This document shows positions 34,503 to 46,636 of a stretch of 64,000 bases of DNA, piece after piece; position 1 is the first letter of the stretch, and each line of letters starts with the position of its first letter. This stretch comes from Boswellia sacra (taxonomy: Eukaryota; Streptophyta; Magnoliopsida; Sapindales; Burseraceae), in assembly GCA_013180625.2 (NCBI GenBank), contig SNVD02002538.1:682001-746000 (forward strand). Reading direction: 5' to 3'. Made by a program: the position numbers and the translations under genes. Below the pieces are notes generated by a model. It had not been told where the DNA came from and did not search any database. It saw nothing but the letters and a program-made list of their open reading frames with translations.

Positions 34503-37332
34503 CTTTTCCAGAATCTCCAATCGTTATATGTGAAACCTATACAAAGAATTTCAAAAAATCGGGAACATAAAGGCCATAGTAAAGCAGAGAAAATAATTTC
34601 CTTATGATAATGTGAAAAAGAAGACAAACAATAACGAATGATTTGACTTATTAAGTTCATGAGATTGAATCAACAAAAGGTCTCAAGGGAATAAATTGCA
34701 TAATCATTCAACATTTGTCTTTGTTCCCCAACAAGATTAAGGAAATATAACATTTGTTTGATTATTCGAAGAATTGGTGAAGAAGGTATGCTTAGATTTA
34801 GAGCCGGCACTGCATCTTATTGAAACAACATGAGCAAGAAGAACCTCACGTATATAAACCTCCTCATTAGTTAGAATATGTGCCCTAGCTTCACTAGCAG
34901 CTTTAGTTATGGCCAAGGATACAAAGCACATCCCACCTTCAACATGCCTACAATGGGGTTATTCTAGTTTAGAAAGGACATTCAACAGAGAGTTTTTCAA
35001 CAATATACTTATCAACACCATCCAAGAATTATTTGCTATAATCTAATAATTTTATGTCAGCACTATTATGTCTCCAATTGGACCATATACAAGAATTCCA
35101 AAGTCCAGTTTAGAAATCTGATTCACCATTCCTTGTACCAAATCTCAAGAAGAGAGAGACTAGGAGAGAAAAATGTGGATCATGGGATGAAAGCGTCCAA
35201 CCATCATAAAATTTTGAGACGGACAGATGCATGGAGCCACAGGCTGGTAAGGTAGATTTAGTTTGACATTGGCAATTTGCAGCTTTCTATTCTGCAATAT
35301 ATAGTTACTAAATTGATTATCATTCATATTAACTCCACAAATGAAATACTTACGGCCAAACAATACGATCACCACCAGCTTCCCCCATCACATCATGTAG
35401 CAGAACATATCCACTCCCAGGTGCATGGATACTGGCCTATAAGAAATTTAGAATGTCAGTTTAACAACTCATTAATTCATTTAGTTGCCCACCACGAAAC
35501 CCCAGGTCTAAATTATCAGATAAATTAAACTAGCATCTAGCATCAGTTAGTCAAAATCGAATTTCCATCCTTATGTCATTATGATAAACTAAAAAAAAAA
35601 AAGATCTGAACTGTAAAATAAAATGGGTAATAAAAGCATGAGTCATCCTCAGACCTAAAAACTGTTAAAATAAGGGAGTAAATAAATAATAGTAAGTTGA
35701 AGCAAGCCGCAACATTCCAAACGCTGACCGTATCATTACATTGAACTATAATCCAATCTAACTTCTAACATGAAAAGGATAAAAGTCCTACCATACTCCG
35801 ATCAATAGCATCTCCTGCAATTCCTGACTTCAATACATCTGTCTGCACATAGCAATGAGGGAAAAGAAAAAAATCATGGTACATAAAACTAAAGCATCTG
35901 TCCAATTAACTGAGTCATAAAATTACCACAGCAAGTAACGTTCATATTAAATCATAATCACAATTGAACTTCAAGTAAGAAAGTTTCACATTCATGAAAA
36001 CACTGTCCCCATTACTTTGACTCCAACCAGCCAAGATTCAAGAACAAATCTATTTTAAACCTCAGGTAATCACTTTAAAATTATGTACCTTCATAAAGTT
36101 AACAGTGGAAACCGTAGTTTCATAGATTTCCAAGGAACTTAACATGAGTACAAAGAATCCAAATCCATCATTTTAAGGCCTACTAAATATAAGAACACAC
36201 ATAACATCCAAGTTTCGAGTAACCATATAAGCTGAGTACCTCAAACCGCTTTTTCACGGCCTTCGAAGTCAGGGACAATAAGAGGTCTATAGAGTCCCGT
36301 CAGAAATAACAAAACACACATTAACTGAGGGAAAACGATAATAACCTATTAGCGTATGCGTCATCAACAATTGAAATAGTCTTAATTAATTAGTGGACAC
36401 CCTATTTGTATTCATTCATGATATAGAATATCAATGATAAATGTCATTCCGAAGGAACGGTAACAACAATAATAACAGTACTTACACTAGATACTTCTGC
36501 CCCAAGGATAACAAATGCCCAAGAAAACGAGTCCAAAAAGCAGACATCTGCAACTTATCCCTCAGCTGACCATGAAGAGATAAATCCCCGCGAAAAGTTT
36601 CTGGTGGACGTGAATCCAAAAGAAATTGCATGAATTTGCAGAATTTGTTAAGGTGATTTTCATAACTGTCAACCGTTAAAACATACAAGTGAATTAAATT
36701 ATAATTTTTCAACGCAAAAATAGTCTAAAAGCAGAGTAAAAATATATATATTAAAAAAAAAATTGGATAAGCATCGGCATCATGTTTTGAGAATTTGGAA
36801 ATATCAAAATAATTATGTTCCCCATCAAATCCTAATAGAAGGTAACGCCCATCAAGACATGGACTAAACGACGTCGCAATTGGCTTTAACAACTTCAAGC
36901 CATGTCTCTTTAACTCTAACACCCTTCAAATTCCAACCTAGGGTAAGCATGGCCAATAATAAATACTAATTATGACTCAGCTTTTAGTGCAAACTACATA
37001 AATGCGTGAGGCCCACCTGATGACGGAGGGACGGTGGCGGCATTGGAGGTAGCTACAGCGACAGAATTTGAAGCCTGGAATGAGTTCTTCAGTCACAGCT
37101 GCTCTGCCAATGACGTGGCAAAGCTAGAGCACGGCGACTGAGAGGCCTCCACGAGCTAAATAAGTATCACTAGCGCCTCCCATTTCTTCTCTTTCAACGT
37201 TAGCTTGGAACTTCCGTTGCTAGTAGTAAAGCCCCTTTGCCACATTAGTGCTGGTTATGTTTCAGTAAGATGGAGGAGCGACGAGGCTCCACTGAACGTA
37301 CTATGTAAAATAAACTAGAAGCACGATCATGT

Positions 37333-37404
37333 GGTTCCATGGTCTAGTGGTCAGGACATTGGACTCTGAATCCAGTAACCCGAGTTCAAATCTCGGTGGA
37401 ACCT
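37333..37404 (+). tRNA. tRNA-Gln (CUG)
   Basis: A canonical 72-nt cloverleaf. The acceptor GGTTCCA pairs with TGGAACC, the anticodon stem TTGGA/TCCAG carries the loop CTCTGAA with anticodon CTG, and the T loop is TTCAAAT. The D and T regions match the plant nuclear tRNA-Gln consensus, and a T-run terminator (37404-37410) follows immediately. It should be transcribed by RNA polymerase III. Confidence 0.95.
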
Positions 37405-37483
37405 TTTTTATTGAAAATTTTATGTGCCGAATTATTTATATAACCTTTAAATTATTACTAAAAAATAATATGCGACCAGGAGT

Positions 37484-37552
37484 GGTCCGATGGTCTATTG
37501 GTCAGGATATTAGACTCTGTATCCAGCAATTCGAGTCTAAATCGTGGGGGAA
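37484..37552 (+). pseudogene. Decayed tandem copy of tRNA-Gln
   Basis: The segment follows the intact tRNA-Gln by about 150 bp and keeps GATGGTCTATTGGTCAGGA, the CTCTG anticodon region and a T-run. The acceptor stem no longer pairs (GGTCCGA against GGGGGAA) and the T arm is mutated. It is a tandem duplicate that has lost tRNA structure. The downstream flank was also copied. Confidence 0.85.
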
Positions 37553-37576
37553 TTTTTTTTTTTTTTAAATTCCATG

Positions 37577-37690
37577 TGAGGAATTCAAACATGAAAGAAA
37601 GAAAATTTTACAATTGCATTTCTTTTTTTTTAAAAAAAATTATATATGAGGAATTCAAACACGAAAGAAAGAAAGATTTTACAATTGCAT
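37577..37690. repeat. Direct repeat, two 43-bp copies
   Basis: GAGGAATTCAAACA-GAAAGAAAG...TTTTACAATTGCAT occurs at 37577-37619 and 37647-37690, separated by a T/A run. It continues the local duplication that produced the second tRNA-Gln copy. Confidence 0.85.
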
Positions 37691-39380
37691 GATTCAAGTG
37701 AATATATAAAGCAAGTCAATTATACGATCCTAGTAGGTGAACAACCAAAGCTGATGAAGCCGTTGTTAGAAGAGTCACATGCCATAGAGATTTCCTTGAC
37801 AATATTGTATACGTTATCATGTCTCGATAATTCAAGTCAAACAAAGTCAATATTTTGTGATCACAACATGATAAGCTAAGCGTGCTTCCCGTGATAGCCA
37901 AATCTTTACAGTTTAATCTGAATCTCACCAAATAGATCCTGGGACGACTTTATACTTTTCTTTGATCCCCGAAGTTCTGGCCGATAAGCTTCAGCTCGTG
38001 CGCTTGATCCCCATCCGGGAAACACTCTACTATGAAGATTTGACCAAATTTGGCAACCATTATGTCTGATTTTCTGGAATCTAATCTCGATTAATAACAA
38101 GTTGGTGATCTATTTAATCTACCTTATTAGAGCTCTCGTTTGTTTAATATTGTTTTCTTTTACTTGTCATAGGCAGATTATGCTGTTCGATCCTTGATTT
38201 TTCAATTTTCAATTATTGTTCTTATCTCGTAAACCATTAGTTTAAGCCAACTAGGCCATGCATAGTGCCAGAAAATAATGAAAGTTCATCTTACAGATGA
38301 TTGGGAAACTGGAGTAGATATGTGTAGGTGAGTAATTAATCAAAATTGAAGTTACAGATATCTAGCAATTTATTTCCTATATTTGTCATCCAGATACAGT
38401 TCTTTGATTTTCAAAATTAGGATACAAGATATATTAAGAAAACAATCTCCCTTAAGGTATTTTTAAAAATAATTTTATGATAAGCTTCTGAAAACTAGTT
38501 TACAATATGAAAACAAGGGAAAAAAATTGTCAACGTCTCTCAAATTGTCTTAGTTTATTAATAACGAATTAACAAGTTATTGATTTATCGAATTACAACT
38601 ATTATCGAATTACAACATTTCTAAGTTTCTGTTTAGTTTTTCCGGTGTTTCCAGGGCATTTCTGGTGTCCTTTACCCCTTTAAATTCAAGTTTATTTGTA
38701 AATGTTTTTAAATTTTTGAACCTTGACAAAATTGGGAGACAGAACTGTGTTCACTCGATTTTAATGTTTTATTTGTCAACACGGCTAACTAAAATGTAAG
38801 AAAAAGAGAGAGCAGGTGAAGATAGAAAATTATATACTATAGTCAGATATGATGCTAGTGGATGCATTTAGTCATTTCTTCCAAGAGCTTTAAACCAATT
38901 AATTTTCTATTATTAAAATACCATATGCAAATAAATTATAACAACATCGTACACTTGCAAATAGATAAACAATAGTAAGACTAGGAAAAGCATCAAGTAA
39001 TTTACCAAAAGAAAAAAGATGACACAAGCAGCTGACTAGACTTCAAAGCGTTGAAATACAGATCCTTTCGCTGCATATGTGGCTAATATAACAATGTGCA
39101 ATGATCTTCAAACTTTTGCGGCAACTTGCACCATCCCATACAAAACGTTTCTGGGTTGGAGGCCGCCTGCATAGCAACTTCTCTTTTTTTTTTTTTATTC
39201 CTTTGACTTGAGTCTCCCATTACATGCTTTTTTCTTCCTTGACTATTCTACATTCCCACACATTCAAAAACTTTCTTCTCCATTTGCTTCCCTGGTCAAT
39301 ATCATTCGCCTTGTTCATCCTCCATTAGATTATTGTATACAAACAATTCAGATCGTTGAAATATCGATCTCAGGTAGAAA
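37691..39380. other. Intergenic DNA upstream of the RADIALIS-like gene
   Basis: No gene recognised. The final few hundred bases, with pyrimidine-rich stretches near 39180-39330, are probably promoter and 5' leader of the MYB gene. Confidence 0.5.
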
Positions 39381-39827
39381 ATGGAATCGAGTCAGGCTTC
39401 TTCAACCCATTCCTACTCAGCCTGGACAGCCGAGCAAAACAAATTGTTCGAAAATGCTTTGGCAATATATGATAAGGATACCCCTGATCGATGGAATATT
39501 ATCGCCAAGGTGGTTGGTGGAACAAGCGCTGAGGAAGTGAAGAGGCACTATGACATGCTTCTAGATGATATCAAGAGCATTGAGTCCGACAAAGTGCCAA
39601 TTCCTGATTATGAAAACGATGGAAACAGCAATGAGCAAAACACCACTAGTAATGAAGAGCAAAGGTAATAATTAATTAATGAAATCCCATGTTCTTATAC
39701 GGCTCGGAACATCTAAAAATCTTATTAATATTGTTCTTATAGCTTCCATATATAAATATATACGTATATATATATATATTTGCTTATATTTTGATCATTC
39801 TGCAGGCTGAAACATCTAAATCTTTAA
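39381..39827 (+). CDS. RADIALIS-like single-repeat MYB/SANT protein, 101 aa
   Basis: Two exons, 39381-39664 and 39806-39827 (phase 2). One SANT/MYB repeat spans about residues 12-62, with regularly spaced aromatics W15, W38 and Y57 and the segments [24 protein letters not shown] and [11 protein letters not shown] typical of RADIALIS and RL proteins. A short acidic segment follows, and the last exon adds LKHLNL, resembling the usual C-terminal end of the family. These small nuclear proteins antagonise DIV-type MYBs by binding their partners, acting in floral and other developmental programmes. Which RL member this is cannot be told. Confidence 0.92.
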
Positions 39828-42575
39828 GGGATCTGGAGACTGAAACAAACAGTGGAGATGACAATCACAATCATATTCCTTATCAGAGAAAAGCAGATTG
39901 GCATTTCTATACATATATATATGTGAAGTAGCAACCACTGTTTATCCATCTTCTTTTCCTTTGCTTTCTTTTATTAGTAACAAAATTTCTTCCAGATCCA
40001 TATATGCACGTTATTCTAGTCTTTCTTTTTCTAGTCTATGCTCCATAAACTTCAGGGAAAACCATCAACGTTCCTTTTTACAGAAATAAGGCATTTCTTT
40101 CAATATATTCATGTCTTGATGATCATTTTTCTTAGCAGGATACAGTCCATCTTTCTCATGTCAAAAACTCAAATCGAGAGTCCAGATTTACTAAGAAAAA
40201 AAATACACAAATGAAAGCTTCATATATATGTGAATATTTAAAAGTTTTTAGCTGCATATATTTCAAGTACGTTTTATCTGCTTCAGTTGTCGAGGAGCCA
40301 AAGGATTTCGAGCGTCACTGAACAAATTAAGGTTTTCTCGGTTCCAGAAATTTTAAGCAAATTAACCTGCATGCCTGTTTAGCCCTTAACTAATTTATAA
40401 TGTTTGTTATGATTGATGGATTCCTGAATAACTCTCTCCTTTTCTGGTTGCATTAATCTAACTCACTAAAGTGATTTGTTAGATAAGCCACAAATGTTGT
40501 ATTCGCTTCAATTGTTGTTTCTCGGCCAGGTCGTTGTTGCCGGAGCCGCAAAGGCGATGATGGGCTAATTCAGTTTGGCTCATTGAGAAATCCGTTTTTC
40601 TGATAGGAATAGTTGCTAAGACGAACAAGGAAATTACAAATTCATCATTCTCATAAAGATTCATTTATTTGTATGAGGAATGAATTTTAACCAATAAAAT
40701 AAACCAAAGAGATATCCATGCATTATGCGGACGAAATATAGAGACATTATCAATCATAAATATTAATGAATCATAAACTTGAGTGGTTCTATGCAGCCTC
40801 CACTTTTTATCTCAATAGATCTGATTTTAAATTTAAGTAAAAATAAACAGGTAATAAATAAATAATTAGGTAGGATTCATAGAAATTGAGTTGATAAACT
40901 TAGCAGAATTTTGTTTTCTAATCTAATTGGAGATAAATTTTTTAAACCCTGTGACCTTGAACTCCTTTCGCTTCCAAACTATTACTAATATCAAACGTCT
41001 TTTTAACAATCACTCTTGGAAAAATTTTCCATTATATAACTTGATTTTCACTGTGTACCAAAAGGCCGAAAAAGAAAAGGTTAAGTATTTTGCTCTTTCC
41101 TATGATGAGGTTGGAGTTGTGTTAGTGGCGGTGGTAAGATGAGTAACCGTAGAAGGATTATTATAGTTGTACAGTTTGCTGCTGCATGTTACTACTCAGC
41201 ATCACGATGGTGACCTCTCATACTCATAAGCTGGCCCCGCAGAGAAAGTCTTGAATTTTGAAAGGCTGCAAGAATACCTTGGATCCAAGACGAATTTGTC
41301 CAAAACAAAAAAATAAATAAACAAGATCTCTAATTATTTAATTCCTGTTGAACTTAACAAAGAAAATGATGGTGGAGTCTTGAGATTCTGGGAAAGTTAA
41401 CTGTGTTAGATGAAGTTAAAGCAAGTAGGTTCACTTCTTTGTTGGTTTTTGTTATTGAAGGATTAAAAGAGTAAGGATTGTTTATTTTATTAATTATTTT
41501 ATTTTGTAAGATTTTTAACCTACTTATAAAGATAATTATCTAAAATTATAATTTTAATCATACAAATTTGAAGTTGGGGGTTAATAAGATAAAAAGTGAG
41601 GATTGAATAGAGACACTCTAAATTAATTAAGCTTTATGACTATAATACAAATATTCTTCCCTGATTAAGAGTCCATTGATAGATATTCAATAGCAAGCAA
41701 AAAGGTCCGAAATAAGAGCCCATGAGCTTTATTGGATCTTATGATAATAGCCTATTTTATTGCTTATGAACAATAGTAAAAAATATTAAGTAGAAAATCA
41801 ATTTAGACAGGTAATTTGATATCATATAATATATGGCAATATCATTTCGTTGCATTTATTTTTACTTACTAATAATTTGTATTTGTTGAATTAAATTCTA
41901 TTATATAAGAGTAATAATATATATCTCAAAACTTAACTTAAAATCATATATTTCAAATAATGGCATGGAATTAAAGCTATCATATTTTATCATTTTACTC
42001 ATCACATAATTATACCATTCACTTAATAAACCTTTTGCAAATACACATTATTTCGAAATAATTTGAAAAAAAAATCATTATCTTAAAATTAGTGAGTCAT
42101 ACTAAATGAACTGAAATTTTTTACTCTAATCAATATCATTAATTCACTCCAATCCAACGGACGTGAATCGATAAGTTAACATTAAATTATAAATGCCTCT
42201 TAATTTCTTATTCACGTGCATTTGATTGTAACGAATCAAATAGTTATGAATTTGTGTAAAAAATTTAAGTTGATATAAGCTGAGCTAAAATTAATTAGTA
42301 CAAAATTAGTTGTATATACATAATATTAGTAAATTGAAGTAGATACATGTATTCCCACCATCTGATTTTTACCACTGATGCACAGGAAAATAATCTTGGG
42401 AGGAAGTAAAAGGTGGGCCATGGCCCATAGAACCATTAAAACGACTTCGTTTAGCTCCTGGCGAACAAAGTTAGACCAAAGGACGTGATTTTTTTACTGT
42501 GTAGTCCTCACGCACGCCTCATCCGTCTAAAGCGTCTGTACGAAATTGGAGTTTGAAAGAGAGAGCGAGAGAGAT
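39828..42575. other. Intergenic DNA between the MYB and Maf genes
   Basis: AT-rich, with no convincing frames. The short ORFs at 39898-40089, 40479-40664 and 40927-41142 lack coding character. The last part, near 42410-42560, is the promoter region of the Maf-like gene. Confidence 0.5.
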
Positions 42576-45034
42576 ATGGCTGGAAGCGACTCGTCGTTTA
42601 AGGTTCAGTTTATGCTCTTTAGCTTAGTTGCATTTGCATGCGCTTTATTTTCTTCTGCTTCATTTTGTCGGAACAAGTATTTATAAACGAGAATAAAAAT
42701 TGGATACGGTATTACGTGGCAGGTAATTCTGGGTTCATCATCCATGGCCCGGAAGCAGATTCTGGCCGATATGGGATATCAATTTACTGTCATGGTTAGT
42801 TCACTAGCAAAATATTTACTTTTTAATTTGAAAAAAAAATGGTAAAAAGTTAACTGGGTTCATAGTATAGAGTGCAGATATTGATGAAAAAAGTATTAGG
42901 AAACAAAAGCCAGAAGAATTGGTGATGGCTCTAGCTGAGGCAAAGGTATTATTTCGCTACTTATCTTGAACTGTTTCAATGGTTAAGTGGCCATTTTTAT
43001 TTTTATTTTTTATTTTTATTGAACTTGCAATGCAGAGCTCTTGTGTTCATTTACTTGTTTGTGATTGAATGTTGTGACACATAAGATAAATGGGAATCTC
43101 TTTATATTATATTAGAGTGTCTTATCTTGATTTTTTAACTTTAGGCAGATGCCATCATATCAAAGATCCAAAGTGCAGGTCAATTCAAGGAGGATGCTCA
43201 GGCAACGCTGTTAATTACTGCTGACACAGTATGGTTTAATTCCTTCTTGTTATGTTATGTGCTACTTTAATTACTTCTTTTTATGCTGGGGCAACGCTGT
43301 TAACTTTAAATTTTTTTAATTTGGATTAGTTAGTGCATTATGTGTTGAGAGTCTTATCTAGTAGACTTTTAGGGAATCTATGTGAAGACAGTGGAACGAA
43401 AGTTTCATGTCAGACTTCTAAGTTCATTACTGATTTAATCTCTCAGGTAAAGACTGAAATGGCAATTTAGATATTTCTGTGTCTGAGTTATTATATGTTC
43501 CTGGAATCTGTAATGATTAGCACCAACTAGCTAAAAATATTACACTGGCATATATCCTTTCCTTCTTTACTGGACAACTAGAGCTATATTTTATTATGTA
43601 CCTATATGCTTATCTCTATTGTCTAATGTTAAGAATGCACGATCTATCCGTCTTGTTTATGAATTTGTTGAATTTCCTTGTATCCTATTGCCAGATTCTG
43701 GACGGGCACATTGGTTGCGAGTGCAAGCCTCTTAAATTTTACTTTCTTTGTTAACTTTTTTATGTGGCCTGCTAATAAGAGAAGATGTTGCCAGTAGATA
43801 AAAGAGAACAAAATTTCAATTTGGTGATTTTCTGTCTGCTGGAAATAGGGCTTATTTGAGGTTGTTTCTTACTGCTAAATCCAAATGGATTTTGAGGTGG
43901 TCGTGTATAAAGGCAAGATCAGAGAAAAACCATCTAGCAGAGAAGAAGCTCGAGAATTTATCAAAGGTTTGCCTAACTGTTGTCATAGTCACCTTTTTCC
44001 CTCTAAGAAGTAGCTAAGGGGTCACATTCCTATGGTTTGCAGGCTATTCAGGCAGTCATGCAGCAGTCGTAGGATCTGTACTTATAAGCAACCTCAAGAC
44101 AGGGGCAAGAAAAGGGGGATGGGACAGAGCAGAGGTACTACTTGCTCGGATACACTTTAGCTTCTGCATTTTTCTTGAGAATGATCAAATGATATTCTAG
44201 CCCACATGACATTGGAAGCTTAAAGAAAATGTTGTATATAAGTTTTGTTTGGTGGTGAGTTAGGTGGGATTCTTAGCATTGGTTGAATTTATTTTATTTC
44301 CCTTGAAACTGCTGGGGCCTTATTCCTTAGAGAGTTGTCCAAATACCATTTGGGATTTTTAGTTAGTTTGACTTTATAAGAAACTTAATTTACAACAAAG
44401 TTAAAATGCCTACAATATTATTATTATTTTTTTCGGTTAATTCATTTTAGTTATTGTGATTTATAATGCAAGAATAAAAAAATTGTTGGTGTTACACAGG
44501 TTTATTTCCATGACATACCTGATGAAATCATTGATAACCTGGTAAAATTCATGAAATAATTCTTTCGATTATTTCCTTCCTCAGCTATTTATTTACTAAT
44601 TGTTTCTGGTCCATTGCTGGTGGTGAGCTGTGGTCAGATTGATGAAGGAATTACGCTCAATGTTGCTGGGGGTCTGATGTTGGAACATCCACTCACATTG
44701 CCCTTTGTTGAAGCAGTGGTCTGTTCTCTCTTTCCTGTGTCATAATCCTGTATTTCACTTTCTTGTATTTTGACAATTCTGACATGATATGAATTTTACT
44801 TATCAAAATAAGGAAAAATCCCATAGGCAAGTGTAGTTAAAGGATGTTGCTTTATTCTGTTCCATAAGAGGAGCTGAAGTGATCAATAGAATTTCAGAGC
44901 TACTTGGTTGTCATTTCGTCCATCTCCTGATCTCTAATATGACATCAATTTGTGCTTGGCAGGTAGGGGAAACTGATACCGTGATGGGACTTTCTAAAGC
45001 TCTCACAGAAAAACTCATACGTGAAGCTCTATAG
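42576..45034 (+). CDS. Maf-like nucleotide pyrophosphatase, 204 aa
   Basis: Nine exons: 42576-42602, 42723-42794, 42871-42945, 43145-43228, 43897-43966, 44043-44134, 44500-44541, 44638-44718 and 44963-45034. The protein begins MAGSDSSFKVILGSSSMARKQIL, where GSSS..R (residues 13-19) is the Maf phosphate-binding signature. LLITADT gives the catalytic Asp at about residue 85, followed by REKPSS (95-100). The GYSG and ETDTVMGL segments are also typical. Maf proteins hydrolyse non-canonical or modified NTPs to the monophosphate, as house-cleaning enzymes. This member resembles the 7-methyl-GTP/UTP-type plant proteins, but its specificity is inference. Donor sites are ordinary GT. Exon 8 uses GTCTGT. 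Confidence 0.93.
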
Positions 45035-46327
45035 CAGTGAATTAATCCATCAACCATTTCGATATTTGGCACCCAATCCAGATACTCTTTATCTTCTGAT
45101 TGATTTATTTTGACTGTTGAGAAGTCGACTTGATTTCTCTCTTCACAATTGAACAACTAAGACAATGATTCTTGATTGTTTACACAACAATCCACTGCAA
45201 GTTCGTTGTATTCTTTGAAGTTGGTTTTTTTCCCCTTTTTTCTTTTCTTTAATATCCTGTTGTAACTTGTAATGGAAGATTATTATTATTCATGACTCCA
45301 GCAGCGATTGCAGTAACTAAATTAGATGCTTATTGTTGAAGTTTATTCTTATTATGTGATTATTTTAGTAGGAAAATCACACTTGAATAAACCTCACGGC
45401 ACTCACCATACATTATTTTGCTTGTTTCGATTGTAAAGGGGAAAAAAAAAGGGGCCCGAAGTTTTTAATAAATAATTTTGTAAAAATATTAGAAGACAAA
45501 GAAGATCGTTTATAATAAACTCTTCTCATCATGTGGGTACAATCATGTGGATTAAGTTGAGGACGCATAAATTAATGTTAAAAGAATAGTAATTCAAGTT
45601 AATTTAAGCATAAATAGAATTTTTTATTCTAATATTTTACATAAATTTTTATTATAATAAATAAATAAATAAAATTACATAATAGATAAAACTCTCGTGT
45701 AATAGTGTTCTTAGCCTATTATCAACCAATACCAATTCTCAAATCCTATTATGCGACAAGAACGCTATAACTCGAGCATCCAAACAAGTCAAGAAGTAGA
45801 ATAGACACGACTCACTCCTCACGTCTACCTTACATATTCTCAGTGGCTTCTCTGCTTCAACATCCCTCCATTTTCTAGCAAACGACAGCGCATCAAGAGT
45901 TCCAATAACCTGCAACGGAGTGTATTTAGGCATGCCCTCTTTTCTCTCTCCTCTCTTCCTTCACATTCAATTCCTATTTATTGCCGCTATCATTAACATC
46001 ATGAAATAACAGTTGCTTGATTCACCAAGTGCTTGATGAAATGTCTCTGCGTGTGCATATGATTCCATTCTGTATTGGTTCCAGTTTTTAGGGTTCTAGT
46101 ACCACTTTCTACGGCATGGAGCATAAATATGTACTAATCTTATTATCAACTATAATTTTGGTTCAAATTGAAAATATTGTACTTATCGAAGTTGCGCGTG
46201 ATTGTCATTCAGAATGAAATTAATGAGTTCGAACGGGAATGTTGTCTGCTTGTTGAGTTTTTAATTACTAAGTTAAAAAAATTCGTAATGACTCTTGATG
46301 TTTGATCTCAGGAGATAAACATTTGTG
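45035..46327. other. Intergenic region and leader of the L6 gene
   Basis: The first part is the Maf 3' end, followed by AT-rich DNA. A 33-codon minus-strand frame at 45933-45835 (MPKYTPLQVIGTLDAL...) has coding-like composition and ends at a possible GTAAGG donor. It is discussed under findings. A TTTAGGGTT telo-box-like motif lies near 46087, in the right place for the L6 gene promoter or leader. Confidence 0.4.
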
Positions 46328-46636
46328 ATGGAAGCCAAATTTTTTCGCTTTCTGAAGATTGTAGGAGTTGGGTACAAAGCTAGAGCTGAAGCAGAGGGTC
46401 GTCTCCTATTTCTTAAATTAGGATACAGTCACGAGGTTGAACTCACTGTTCCACCAGCTGTGCGTGTTTTCTGCTTCAAAAACAATGTAGTTTGCTGTAC
46501 GGGAATTGACAAGCAAAGGGTGCACCAATTTGCCGCTTCAGTTCGTAGTTGCAAGCCTCCTGAGGTTTACAAGGGTAAGGGTATACTGTATATTGATGAA
46601 ATTATCAAGAAGAAACAGGGAAAAAAGTCAAAATAA
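46328..46636 (+). CDS. Mitochondrial-type ribosomal protein L6, 102 aa
   Basis: A single coding exon from the ATG at 46328. The preceding CTCAG at 46307-46311 is a good 3' splice site, so an intron in the 5' untranslated region is likely. The product, MEAKFFRFLKIVGVGYKARAEAEGR..., with LGYSHEVELTVPPAVRVFC, DKQRVHQFAASVRSCKPPEVYKGKGILY and a Lys-rich tail, is the C-terminal half-domain of bacterial-type uL6. Plants carry this short nuclear-encoded form for the mitochondrial large ribosomal subunit. There is no separate cleavable presequence, which is usual for this family. Length agrees exactly with the short plant forms I know. Confidence 0.92.
   Translation: MEAKFFRFLKIVGVGYKARAEAEGRLLFLKLGYSHEVELTVPPAVRVFCFKNNVVCCTGIDKQRVHQFAASVRSCKPPEVYKGKGILYIDEIIKKKQGKKSK

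Larger units (their letters stand above)
32606..37215 (-). pseudogene. Broken inverted duplicate of the PYROXD2-like gene
   Basis: Minus-strand copies of most exons occur in parental order: exon 1 (about 37215-37017), 2 (about 36918-36763), 3 (36665-36486), 4 (about 36297-36240), 5 (35842-35792), 6 (35436-35354), 7 (34947-34860), 10 (about 34232-34162), 14 (about 33190-33131), 15 (about 32938-32871) and 16 (32742-32606). Exons 3, 5, 6 and 7 keep the parental lengths of 180, 51, 83 and 88 nt. Damage includes a deletion of about 31 bp in exon 1 that removes the GGGHNG motif, an in-frame TAG shortly after it, loss of the exon 2 donor in a T-run and loss of the exon 4 acceptor. Exons 11-13 were not found. 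A partial transcript remains possible, but not a normal enzyme. Confidence 0.9.
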
